Below are positions 1 through 10,892 of a stretch of DNA of 64,000 nucleotides, piece by piece. Within the stretch, counting starts at the first letter, position 1. Every line of letters begins with the position of its first letter. The stretch comes from Areca catechu. Its lineage: Eukaryota > Streptophyta > Magnoliopsida > Arecales > Arecaceae. The DNA is taken from assembly GCA_021397845.1 (NCBI GenBank), contig CM038050.1:12528471-12592470 (forward strand). Direction: 5' to 3'. The position numbers and the translations under genes are program-made. The notes under the pieces were generated by a model that made no database searches, was not told where the DNA came from, and worked only from the letters and a program-made list of their open reading frames with translations.

Positions 1-583
1 ACGATCCAGTGATCTTGCTCGATCCGCATAAAGATCAAATATCCTGGAGATGTCCCAACTCCAATTATGCTTGATCTGCACAATTTGCATCGCAATGGAA
101 GGCGATCGGGCAGCCAGGAATATTTTTTGGATCAAACGAGTTTTATGAGATATAGGATTCCGTTTTGGACACGGTTTGAACCAGGAAATTCTTGTTGAGA
201 TATTCTTTATGTTAGAGGCTATAAAAGAGGAGGTAGGTGGCCAAGAACTAGGGATGAGGATCTAGAGGACTTCTAAAAGGTGTAGCAGTGACAGAAAAAA
301 TCTATAGAGGCTAGAGGGTCTTCTTGAGTGATGAAAGCTTTGTGAGGGATTTGAAATTTTTTGTTGAGAGAAATTGTACGAGATTGAGAGGAGTTCTAAT
401 CTTGTAAGTATTTATTTTCTTTATAGTGAAACCTTGCATGCCCAATTAGATTGTCTTTTATTTTTTTCTCTTCTTCTTTCTCTTACGGCATCAACATCGA
501 CGTCGTGATCTTGGAAATAGAGATCCATATTCCACACGAGAAATTCTTGAATAAGTAATATCAATGCAATTGGTATCATAACA
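1..583 (+). mobile_element. Copia-like LTR, 3' portion, with PBS remnant
   Basis: The sequence looks like the 3' part of an LTR read on the plus strand. A TATA-like motif (ctataaaaga, about 219) is followed by a transcribed-leader-like stretch and then by TGGTATCA at 571-578. That octamer is the core of the initiator-tRNA-Met primer binding site used by most plant Copia elements. Right after it the retrotransposon ends abruptly and unrelated TIR-element sequence begins, so no gag follows. The 5' end is cut by the window edge. The lineage is inferred from the PBS type alone. It probably lies in intron 4 of the Rab gene. Confidence 0.5.
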
Positions 584-1508
584 TGCAATCGAGCCAAGTT
601 GAGTAGCTTGAGGCTTGAGCTTGACTCGAATCAAAATACTTGAGCTCCAAACTTGACTTGAGATCGATCGAACCTTATTATTCCAAGCTTGAGCTCGACT
701 CGATGAAAAAAAAAAAGCAATACTCAACATCGACTCAAACATCAATTAAGTCATACTCGAGTTAGAGTTCAAGCATGAATTGAAACCTTAGCCTACTCAT
801 AATATACATATCTATATATTAATATATAATGTTAATAAAATTAATAATATTAAATATGTATATATACTCAAATAGGCTCGCAAGCCTTTGAGCTAGGGCT
901 GAAACTGAATCAAATACCAACATATCCATATACATATTTGTTTTGTCTAGCGAATACAAATATGGAGATGGATATTAGTCTGATGCAAAAATTCATATCT
1001 ATGTTTATTTTAAACAGATACAAATACAAATCAAATATATGACGTATGGATATAAATACGGATATAAGTTAAAAAAATTAAACTTTATGGCTATAGCATC
1101 AAAGATATTACTAAGTGAATAAATCAAGTTAATAGTATGCTAATATGGTTGTATATTTTTATTAAAAGTTAATAAGTGTTATATAAAATTAAATAAGATT
1201 ATGGGTAGAATCGAATATTTGGATATAGATTGAATAGTTGTCTATTCATATCCACATCCATATCCATTTTCTTTAACAGATATGGATATTACTAGGATGT
1301 TAAAATTCCTATCCATCCATATCTAGATAGATTTGGATATGAAAATGGATTCGCATGGATATTGTTTAGTCTACTTTCATCCCTACTTTAAGCCAAGTAT
1401 CTTGCCACTCGAACTTGAGAGCTCGACTCAAGTGGCTAGGTCAAGCCGAGCTTGGACTTGAGTCAAGCTTCAGTAGCTCATGAGCAAGTCGACTCGTTTG
1501 CACCCGTA
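584..1508. mobile_element. Non-autonomous TIR element rich in CTCGA/GAGCTTGA motifs
   Basis: The left end (about 584-780) and the right end (about 1395-1508) are rich in GAGCTTGACTCGA-like words in opposite orientation. The left end TGCAATCGAGCC pairs with the reverse complement of the right end, TGCAAACGAGTC. This suggests degenerate terminal inverted repeats of a non-autonomous DNA transposon. No convincing target duplication was found, so the exact ends are approximate. A second, smaller element (894-1385) is nested inside. Confidence 0.35.
894..1385. mobile_element. hAT-type MITE with 8-bp TSD
   Basis: A 492-bp AT-rich element. Its left end TAGGGCTGAAAC is the inverted match of its right end, whose reverse complement is TAGGGATGAAAG. 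It is flanked by CTTTGAGC (886-893) and CTTTAAGC (1386-1393), an 8-bp duplication with one mismatch, as hAT elements make. The interior is rich in CATATCCATAT-like words and codes for nothing. A related, truncated copy lies at about 18645-18893. Confidence 0.7.
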
Positions 1509-1599
1509 ATTTAAATCCTGGAAGGACAGGGGGCATCCTAGCCATCCTACCCATTCTTGTGAAGAAATAGGACCAGGATAAGGGCGAGACTCTCAAATG

Positions 1600-1830
1600 C
1601 ATCTACATGGGAAAAGAAGAAACAAAGGTAAGAAACAAAGGAAGGAAAAAAGAAAAGGAAAAAGAAAGGAAGGAAAGAAGAAGAAAAAGAAAAAAAAGGA
1701 AGGAAATAAGGAATAAGAATAAGAAATGTAGGAAAGAGAGAAGAAATGATGGAAAGAAAGAAGAAACGAAATAAATAAAGACAGAAAAAGAAAGAAGAAG
1801 AAAAGAAAAGAAAAGGAGAGATGAAAGGTA
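1600..1830. repeat. Purine-rich (GAA/GGAAA) low-complexity tract
   Basis: Nearly uninterrupted A/G sequence made of GAAAGAAGAAA-like words. The open frames through it, such as one encoding a Phe/Ser/Leu-rich peptide on the minus strand, are products of the composition. Confidence 0.85.
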
Positions 1831-2069
1831 TCTACTAGGATGGCTCATGGGACAAGGCCAGCTAGCAAGCATCCCTGATCCATGGAGAAATGGGGGCATC
1901 TGTCCTAGGGAGTTAAAACCTTAATATGCTAATATATCCAGTTTAATGTTGTCCATCTCATATAGCAAGTCAAGTGTTAATATAGAATATTAAATGTATA
2001 AAAAGAAATATGGCCTTGTATCTATTGTACTATAAAGGAACAATATGGATTTACATTTGTTTTACTAAC

Positions 2070-2602
2070 CTTTCAGCTTCTTGAATATCAAACTTCTTCA
2101 ACCTAACTAAATCACTTTTATTTGCAGCTATTGCCATGATTATATTCTTAGAAGCCATCTGTTGAAGTTCTTTAACCCATTTTCTGACACGAACAAATGT
2201 ATCATTGTCTGCGATGTCATATACCAAAAGAGCTGCTGCAGTTGCAAATTAAAGGACATTGTCTTAGTCATTCATAATCACCAAAAATCACACACATAAG
2301 TTCAAGGTTCCTTACAAATGCAATAAATTCATCAATAACACAGAAGAAGACTAGATGAGATGGGATACAGACCATCTGCATCCCGATAGTATATAGGACC
2401 TAATGCATGAAATCGCTCCTGGCCGGCAGTATCCTGCATGAAGAAAATGATTCAACATTGAAATCTATACACAATACACACACACATATATCCATACTAG
2501 TGTAAGTTTAAAGATTGATTGCTATGATTTTAAAATAACAACTATAACGGACAAATCAAAGTCCAAAATCTGATGCAAAAAGCCATTTGCTTTCAAATGC
2601 CA

Positions 2603-2643
<41 letters not shown>

Positions 2644-5600
2644 TAGATTTTTTTAATATTAAGTGCTAAGATCAGATATGATATCAGAAGCAAGAAGATT
2701 AAGAAGGAAAAGCCAGGAAAGGTTGGCAGAAACACAGCTTGAAAATGCTAACCCAAAAAAAAGAAAAGAACAAGCTAATGCGGAACGGATACAAAGAGCC
2801 AAAACCATTCAGTTAAGATACATTCAATGAGTTACATTATTGGTTATGCATTACATTATTCATTATTCCACCCACATGCATATGGCCAGGTCTTTAAACC
2901 CAAAAAACATTGACTTGAGCCAAGATTTTCCAATCAGTATCATATAAGATGTTTCAAACTACTGCCGCCAATGTGACCAGACACCTAGTTGTGATTGCTT
3001 ATTGGAAAAAACAGAAAACATAATGAATTTGTTAAATTTTGTAAGTATATACAAAAATGCAAAACCATGTCAAGTTTCAGGTCTTTCCAAAATTGTGACA
3101 CATACTAACTTTTCACCACCAAATTGTCTTAATGAGTGTAAAGCTATATTAGACTTTGTATGATGAGAATCTAGACTAACATAATAATAATCAAATCACA
3201 ATTTGAGCAAATATTCAAAAATCATAATTTATCAGAAAAATTGACTTGAACTTGGTAGAAGAGTGAAAAAACCCAAGATTGTGATCCAAATAATTAAAAT
3301 CTAACTAACAGAGGCCTGCATAGAATTCTTTGCATTCGTCAACTTTAAGTAGTGCAGGAATGGATTCTAAAAAAGCAGTGAAATTTGAATCAAGGTAATC
3401 ACTGAGAGATAGATAACATATATATCAAGCTCCTTGGTCCATTTATACATTGCTATGTCTGATCAGCAAACACAACACATTACAATAATCATTTATAAGG
3501 TGAGATGCCTATTGCTACATACATCATTTTTTCCTAAAATTCCAGGAATAACATATAAGTGAAAAAAGAGCATAGTTTGTCAACAATTTGTAGATCATTG
3601 TAATTTCACGTAGGTTTGCAGTTTACATGCTATGTTTCAGCTAGTTTTTTTTTTTTAAAAAAAACTACTCTTGTAGCTTCAAGGGTTTATGAAACTTTTG
3701 TTCTTTATGTGTCATGTGTTGATCAAGAGTATCAGGTTTAATAGGGTAGAGCTACATCTTCCTCCATCTTCACCAATGAAGGACTGCCAACATTCGGTTG
3801 AAAAAAGACCCTTCTATGTGCAACTCCTTGGATGAAGCTATGTTGAAAAGGTTTTACAATAAAGAACCTCATTCACAACTGAAAAGTGATAAGCAATCAA
3901 AATGATCACATGATTCTTCTTTATTTATGCCTTACACTCAATAGATAGTATAGGATAGTCTCTAAGAAGTTAAGTTCGATATGAGTTGGAATAAGATACA
4001 GCCAAAAAATTATGTCACTGGTCTTAACATATGCATAAGCAATCAGCTCAAACAAATTGAAATCAGATTTTAATTCCCAACCATTATAGGGAAAAGGGGT
4101 TCATAGAAATCAACCAATACAAGGATAAAAAGAGAAGACAACGCACCCATATAGACAAGGTAATAGGCACACCTTCAATAACAAGGCGTTTTGTTAAATA
4201 AGAAGCTTGCACTGTAGCTTGTTGTTTTTCAAAGAAAACATTATTTACATATCGCAATACAAGAGAGGTTTTCCCAACTCGACCTGGAGAAAACAAATAC
4301 AAAGCCCATTATCAGTTACATAGAACTAAAAGAAAATTGGTAAATTTTGCATATAAACCTTTTCACAAGAGTATGACAATTTTAAGTAAAGGTTAATCCA
4401 AGATTTGCTGTGCTAGTACTGGAGCCTAGACCAGTTAGCTACCAGTACGATTCAATACGCTCTTGTACCATTCCATACCAAGCCCGAACCGATACAAAGA
4501 AAGGGTAGAGGGAGAATGGGGGAGGAGAAAAAGAGGGGGGAGGGAAGGGGGGAGAGAGAGGGAGAGAAGGTTGCCAGAGGGCAGCCAAGCTTAATGGAAG
4601 TTGGAGGAGGGCAAAGGGATAGAAGGACAGGGAGAGGAGCCCTCCAAAGGGCTGACGAGGCCGACGCACCATTACTAAGGCCGGTGAAGGCTGGAGGAGG
4701 GGTTTCGCCCTCCTTCCAATCAAAATAGGGGCATTGACCCTTGTTTTTTTTTTGATTTATTGCATGAAGTCAACAACTGTGCTACCGGCTTCACTGTTTC
4801 TTCATTTTTGAGCATATTTGGTTGAAGCCAGCAAGCCCCAACTTCATGTAATAAATCCAAAAAAATTATGAAATAGGGGCCAAAGTCTCTATTTCATCGG
4901 CCTCAGCAAAGTCACAGCAGCCTCAAGGGCCCTCTAAAGGCCTCCAGAAGCCTCCTCTCCCTCTCCTTCCCTCTCTCCACCTTCATCGAGCTTGGTAGTG
5001 GTGCAACATGCTCGACTACCCTCCAGCAGCCTCCAGAAGCCCTTTCTCCCTCTCCCTCTCGTTTCCTCCCCCTCTCTCTTCCCCTTTTTCCTTCTCTCTC
5101 TCACCTTCCTCGTCGGTTTCTCATTTCGAACACCAGACCCCTCCTGATCAGCCGCTGGTATGGTTCACAGCAGTTCAGCAAACCATGAGTTAATCAGTGA
5201 ACACAAGAAATTCCAACACTAAAATAACTTCTCTGGACTGGATGGCGAGTGATAAAAATCTATAGTGGAAATAAATCAAAAGATAGAAAAGTAAATTATT
5301 AACTTTTTACTGTAAATTGTTTGCTAATTAAATCAAATCATGTAAACCGAAAAAGATTTTTAAAAAATAAAAAGGAAAAGCATCCCAAATTTAACATTTT
5401 TTTTAAAAAAAGATATAATTTTAACAAGGAAAAGCAATATTTTTAGAGTAAATGCAGATATGAATTTGAAGCTGGAATGGAAACAACATTATGATCTGAT
5501 ATGTATCCTATAATAAATTTACTATTAATCATCTACAGAATTTCTTTGTAATGCAACTTGCAACCCTTTTTATTTGAATGGAATGCAGCTTGCAACCCCA

Positions 5601-6207
5601 TGCATAATATGCAAAGTTTACATGCTTCAGTACCATACCAACTTGCACATGAAACCAATGATCGCTAACAACAACCAGTGATGGGATGTACATCCCCCAA
5701 TATACAACAGAATGCAAATTAAAGCATCTCCACCATGTCAACGCACCAATCGTTTACCAACTCAATAAACTTTATCAAGAAACTTGCCAACAACTTCCTC
5801 CGACCAATTAAACGTTCATATTTACCAAACCCAACCAGGATAACGTAACATCCTTGCCATAGATCTCACCTCGGGTGAGTTGTTAGAAATAATTCCCCAT
5901 AAACTCATCAAAACCTATCAAATTTCTAATTTTTCCATCCAATCCTTCATCACTTCAAAAATCAAACTATAGCACGAGGAAACCCTAACTGAATCCAATC
6001 CTCGTGTACAATTAGCAAGATATTCACAAGAAAAGATACAAAATCTCCAAGAAGCGGAAAATCAGACGTGATTGTTCCAGGAAATGAATCAATGGATGCA
6101 TATGAGACAACGCGGAAGGCAACAAAAAATGGCCAAGAGAAGAGATCAAAGTTACCGTCACCGAGGAGAACAAGCTTGAAAGTGAGATTTGGGGGCCTGG
6201 AGCTCAT
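2070..6207 (-). CDS. Rab21-like small GTPase, 5' four exons (3' end outside window)
   Basis: Minus-strand gene with exons at 6156-6207, 4147-4283, 2373-2433 and 2070-2235. All introns are GT-AG and the phases join without a break (118 codons plus 2 nt). The product starts MSSRPPN and has every nucleotide-binding motif expected so far: P-loop GDGRVGKTS, switch I with QASYLTK, WDTAGQERFHALGP, and ANKSD. The blocks QASYLTK and RFHALGPIYYRD are typical of the Rab21 branch rather than plant Rab5 (RABF). Rab21 proteins act in early endosomal traffic. The SAK motif and the prenylated C-terminus are missing because intron 4 runs off the left edge. The start is the first ATG, six residues before the conserved beta-1 strand. 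Intron 1 (about 1.9 kb) carries a large inverted repeat. The assignment rests on motif recall, not on a search. Confidence 0.85.
2604..2641. repeat. Poly(A) tract in Rab intron 3
   Basis: A run of 38 adenines inside the intron between exons 2 and 3 of the Rab21-like gene. On the gene's own (minus) strand it is a poly-T run. No retroposed sequence could be recognised next to it. Confidence 0.9.
4420..5195. mobile_element. Inverted-repeat element in Rab intron 1
   Basis: A purine-rich left arm (4500-4620) faces a pyrimidine-rich right arm (about 4930-5110). Around the centre, 4745-4772 (TTTATTGCATGAAGT) pairs with 4841-4865 (ACTTCATGTAATAAA) as an inverted repeat with an A/T run on both sides. 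The outer edges carry TACCAGTACGATTC-like words and a related GGTATGG word. The structure suggests a long hairpin-forming non-autonomous insertion in intron 1. The exact ends and family are not resolved. ORFs on both strands here are by-products of the composition. Confidence 0.45.
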
Positions 6208-6430
6208 CCTAGGGTTCTTCCTCTGGGACTACGGATTCGAGAGAACACCAGAAGATGCCTCGATCACTCGGAAACCAAGATCGATCCAGAGCTCTCCAAA
6301 CGGGATCAGCGTCTCCGAACTCCGTTCACAGAATCTCAAATCTTCTTCAGAAAGCCTTCACGACGTTCTCGCGTCCTAGACGCCGAAGCGGGGAGCCGGG
6401 TAATCGCGCGTGAAGTAATCTACCAGTCTA
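6208..6430 (-). promoter_or_regulatory. 5' flank and probable leader of the Rab21-like gene
   Basis: This stretch lies directly upstream of the Rab start codon. It is richer in GC and CpG than its surroundings (for example around 6380-6420). No TATA box was found. The plus-strand open frame across 6068-6379 is antisense to exon 1 and not supported as a gene. About 6480-6790 is AT-rich DNA with nothing recognised. Confidence 0.35.
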
Positions 6431-6804
6431 ACGCGGGGGCTGCGGGGGCTTATCTGTAAAATTAAGCTTATACGGTTATACCAATGTCGGCAACTTGTGT
6501 TGCGGGACTCTACTCTTCAAATCCACCTTACGATATAAATCTGATATCTAATCTTTTGCATTATACCAATTAGTTCAGGATCGGGAAAATATCAAAAGAA
6601 AAGTGCTGAGTGAAGCAATAAAACAAACAGTATTGAAACAAAAGAATAATTTATGAGAAGCAGTTTATCAGACTCAATCTAGAAAACAAACAGTAGGTTA
6701 TAGGTTATGGTTAATCGATTAGTCTAACACTTAAAAGGGTTTGAGACTGACTTTGATCCTTGGAGAGTAAAGATTTTAATTAGATATTTGTATTTAATCT
6801 TAAA

Positions 6805-7560
6805 TTTTACTACAAAAAAATAAATTTTTAGCAAAGACTTTTGTCCATGCCAAAAGTTAAAATATCCTTGTCAAAAACTTTTAGCGAGGATAAAAAGTCC
6901 TTGTTAGGTCTTTGCCTATATGACCATTATCTATTCTTTAGGTGACGACAATATATAGTCCTTGCTAAAAGTTGACTCGTTGGCAAGGATAAAAATCCTT
7001 GCCAATGGTCTATCCTTTAGGCGATGATAAATATAGTCCTTGCCAAAAGTTGATTCATTGGTAAGAACAAAAATTTTTACTGAAAATCTATTCTTTAGGT
7101 GAGGACAAGTATAATCCTTACCATAAGTTGATTCATTGACAAGAACAAAAATCTTTACCAAAATAAAAAATATTTTTATTATTTTTTATAAAAAATAATT
7201 ATTTATAAATATTCATTGTTTTGGTATGATTAGTCTAAACTAAAAATTAAATATTTAACTTTTTGATAAGGATAGATCAAGTTAAAAATTAAATATTTAA
7301 CCTTTTAGCGAGGATAATTTAAGCTAAAAATTAAATATTCAATTTTTTGGCAATGATAGTTTTAGTATAAAGATGTAACCAACATCTTTTTGATAATGCA
7401 AATCCTTGCTGAATGTAAATACTATTAAATTTGTAATAAAAATTGTCCTAGCTAAAATTTATTAATAATAATAAATACTATCTTTATGATAAGGAAAATT
7501 CTTATCAAAGCTGGACTTTTAGCATATACTCTCTTAGTGGATAGTCCTTTGTATTTTGTC
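6805..7560. repeat. CACTA-like subterminal repeat field
   Basis: Degenerate repeats of AGTCCTTGCCAAAAGTTGA and similar words, three of them with a period near 78 bp (6955, 7033, 7110), in both orientations. A TACTACAAAAAAA word at about 6810 resembles a mutated CACTA terminus. Related GGCAAGGAC words fill 35700-36779, which ends in a clear CACTA-type terminus. No transposase is visible. About 7560-7836 is AT-rich with nothing recognised. Confidence 0.45.
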
Positions 7561-7836
7561 CATATATACAAATAGATACACAATAACTTCAAGACCTATT
7601 TTCAATATCACATAAATCATTATTTACATCTTTATGGTAAACCTGCTTTAATGCCATATATAATATCATTTCTATATTAACAATACACATGTATCAGATA
7701 TCATCATTTATTAATTTCCATCATAATAATAAAGGACTACTAAACAAATATATTTTAAATCTAAGAAATAAAATTCAAATAAAAACTAAATCTGCACCAA
7801 ATATACATAGTCCAATATTAAAATCCAAAATATATA

Positions 7837-10050
7837 TGTTGCCGCTTAGATCGCCGTGGCCTGCAGCTTCTTACATGGCTCAGGTGAGTGGACTCCTCGC
7901 CAGTATCACCGGGCTCGTCGGTCGGAGACGATCAAGGGGAACATACCCTCCGTCACGGGGCTAGGAGAAGTCGCCGTGCTTGGAGGGATCGTTGTAGGGA
8001 TGAAGGGTCTTGAAGCTGTGCTGTGGTCCTCCTGTGGGCCTCTCCGGTAGGGAAAAATCTTCTCTATATCATCCCTCCATCGGACGGACCTGCAAAACAG
8101 GGAAGACCTGGGCTGGGAATTCTGGTAAAGACACTCCGACGATCAAGTCAGTGGTATGATCGAAGAAAATAAGAGACCTCTGAGGCGGAGAGCTTGGGGG
8201 ACTCTCTTCTGCCAGAGGGTGATAGAAAATGGACGATGATGTAAGAATGAAGAGAGTGTTATTTCTCTTATCTCCCCTTACCTCTTTATGCCGGTCTTTA
8301 TTTAAACGAATGGCTCCTGCCGTTCAGGGGAGGCGTGCTGGTCTTGATGTAGACCTCACAGGCTAGGATAGCTTGTGAGGTCGTGATGGGCTGGTGAACC
8401 TTCCTCCTGTGGGTGGTTCAGGGAGTTGGTGTAAGGGTACAGTACCTTGGGCAGGACACTATTTCCTGGTTAGCATAAACAGTGGCTTGGGAAGCTTGAA
8501 TGAGAACCTTCTTTGTAGGTGGCATGTCAGACGGTGTGCCATAGGACCCATGTAGATGGGGATCTTTGGAAAGAGTGCCAGGCCCACGTGGATGAGACAG
8601 AACCATGCGATGCTCTCAGTGGCCGAGCTGGGCTGAGATGCCGAAGTGCCGAGTTGGTTGGGATGCTACTACAGGTCGCCATGCGGGCACGCGGATCGAG
8701 AGAAGGTTCGTAGAGGTTTTCCATACACGCTGGTCAAGGCGAGGTGCATGGCTCCAAGCACGTGGGTGCAAACCCACGCGTGCATGGATATGCTGGACCG
8801 CAGAGGCGCGTTGCTCCCGAGCGGGCAGACCGGTGCGGGTAGAGCTGGGGCTGCCGCGGACGACCGAGCTGGATGCGAGCGCGCCAAGTTAGACTCGGGC
8901 ATGCCGAGCTGGACTCGGGCATGCCACGCAGGCACGCCGCTGCCTCCCAATGGGTGAGGCCATGCAGGGCGGCGCCGAATGGAGGCGGGCGGAGACCTGC
9001 TGCCTCCTAACGGGCGAGGCCGTGCGGGGCGGTGCCGAACGGAGGCAGGCGGAGACCTGCTGCCTCCTAACGGGCGAGGTCGTGCAGGGCACAGGATCAC
9101 TGGACCGATGCAGGTGCACCGAATTATGCCGGACTGAGGTTGGAGCCGGACTCCGCTAGGGCGGAGTTGACCGGACGAGCCGGGAACGCCGCGGATGTTC
9201 CTTCGGGCAGACCCAGGTGTGGAGCCGAGATGCCGGAGGCAAGGTGCAGGGCTTCGGGCGGAACCGGGCTCGTGCGGGCTGGAGGCGACTCGTGTCACGT
9301 CCCTGCAAACGTGGGTGGACCAGAGGGCTTCGTCTCAGAGCCGGAGCCAGGCCCAGGAGGGCGGAACAGGACCGGACGAAGGTGGAGCACGCCACCTACA
9401 CCGGGCGTGGCCGAACCTGGCACGGGATCGATCGAGGCACGGTCGTGCTGGGTTGGAGCTGGGTGTGCCGTGTAAAGAAGCACGGGGTCGCACCGCCAGA
9501 GCCGGAGGAGCCAGAGCAGGGCCCTGCTGCCCTGGACGCGGGAGCGCCGAGCTGGTGTGGCGGCTTACCGCATGGAGCGGAGGCGAGGTTGACGGGCGTA
9601 GGGTCACGCCCATGGGCATGGGCCTAGCACGGGTTGACCTGGGCGCGGTCTTGTGGTGGACGTGACCTCGGCGCCGAACCTGGGCTGGATCAAGTGGAGC
9701 CGGGGCTGATGCGCGGGTTTGCCATGCTGGACGGTGGACTAGCTGGTCATGCATAGGAGAGCTCTGTGGGCTTGCATGGGCGTGCGTCGACGTGCTTGGC
9801 TGGAGCGAGCGGAGCTAGGGAGCTTCTTGGGCCGAAGCGGGCTACCTCGCACGCCTGGTCGTGCCCCATGTATGCCCGAAGTAGGCTGGCTGAGCTGCCG
9901 ACCTGGTCGAGTTGCCAACCTGGCCAAACTGGGCTTCAGGCACGGTCGACTCGGGCAGGCCGAGGTGCCGACCTGATGCCACAGGGGCTAGTCTCTTCAA
10001 GTGGGCCCATCGTTGTGTCTGGGTCGAATGGGTTGGTCACTACTGTAATA
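7837..10050 (-). repeat. 3' LTR of the 10-kb element
   Basis: A 2214-bp GC-rich LTR starting TGTTGCCGC on the plus strand and ending CTGTAATA. It aligns along its length with 15616-17797. It contains the block CACTCCGACGATCAAGTCAG, also recognisable in the Tat-type LTR at 57506-58265. A triplicated GGCGAGGCCGTGCGGGGCGG-like unit lies at about 8940-9090. Many long open frames on both strands here reflect high GC, not genes. Confidence 0.85.
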
Positions 10051-10068
10051 GATGCCCCCACTTCCTGA
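10051..10068 (-). other. Polypurine tract of the 10-kb element
   Basis: On the minus strand AGGAAGTGGGGGCATC runs directly into the LTR start. This is the expected plus-strand primer for a retrotransposon oriented on the minus strand. Confidence 0.65.
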
Positions 10069-10424
10069 GTCCAAAACATTACTTCCCCTCGTTTTGGACA
10101 AAGGGAGTAGCCTTATCCATTCGACTCTATGTCGTAGTAGGCCTGCAAAATAAAAATAGGAGGTGGTGTTTTTGAAACTTACTTGCCCATAGGTACTTCG
10201 ACTGAAGGTTAGTTGCATTTTGATGGTGCTAGCACTTCAGTCCGACTCCTTTTTGACTGGATAGAAGGTGATGCTATGGAGGAGAGGTTGGTGAGGTGCA
10301 CAACTTGGGTGCACACATGTATGATTGGGCACATGTTTGGACTCAGAGCACTCCTCAAAGCTTTTGCTGAGGCTTTTGGCGTGGGACTTTTGGCATTTCC
10401 CGTTTTGAGGCGCCGGGATCTTTG

Positions 10425-10745
10425 GTCTTGGAGTGCCAGGGTTTCCGGTCTTTAGGTGCCAGGGATTCCAGTCTTTAGGTGTCGGGGTGTCCGGTCTTCA
10501 GGTACCGGGGATTCCGGTCTTTAGGTGCTGGGGATTTTGGTCTTTAGATGCCGGGGATTCCGGTCTTTAGGTACCGTGGTGTCCGGTCTTCAGGCACCGA
10601 TGATTTTGGGCTTTAGGTGCCGGGGATTCTGGTCTTTAGGTACCAGGGTGTCCGGTCTTTAGGTGCCGCGGATTCCAGTCTTTAGATGCCTGGGATTCCG
10701 GTCTTTAGGTACCGGAGTGTCCGGTCTTTAGGTGCCGATGATTTC
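10425..10745. repeat. 23-bp tandem array (GGTCTTTAGGTGCCGGGGATTCC type)
   Basis: About 13 head-to-tail 23-bp units of the type GTGCCGGGGATTCC plus GGTCTTTAG, with a few substitutions each. Part of the interior of the 10-kb LTR element. Two further degenerate units occur near 11975-12015. Confidence 0.85.
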
Positions 10746-10892
10746 GTACCGAAACTGGGTTTCGGTCATTCATCCGGACTAGACTCCAGGATTTTGTACT
10801 GGAACTGGGTTCTGTTGTGCCGGAACTGGATTCCGGGCTTTCATCCGGATTGGACTCTGAGATTTTGTACCGGAACTGGGTTCCGGGCTTTC

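Noticed and set aside
1603..1899. 98-codon Phe/Ser/Leu-rich frame resembling membrane segments
   Set aside because: It is a translation of a purine-rich low-complexity tract.
6068..6379. Plus-strand 103-codon frame upstream of and across Rab exon 1
   Set aside because: It is antisense to a well-supported exon and promoter region and has no recognisable domain.
7689..8050. Frame crossing from AT-rich flank into the 10-kb element's LTR
   Set aside because: It spans an insertion boundary at 7837, so it cannot be an ancestral gene.
8605..9754. Many overlapping 60-210-codon frames on both strands
   Set aside because: They lie in a GC-rich LTR present twice in the window. High GC removes stop codons, and no frame shows a domain or is kept open in the second LTR copy.
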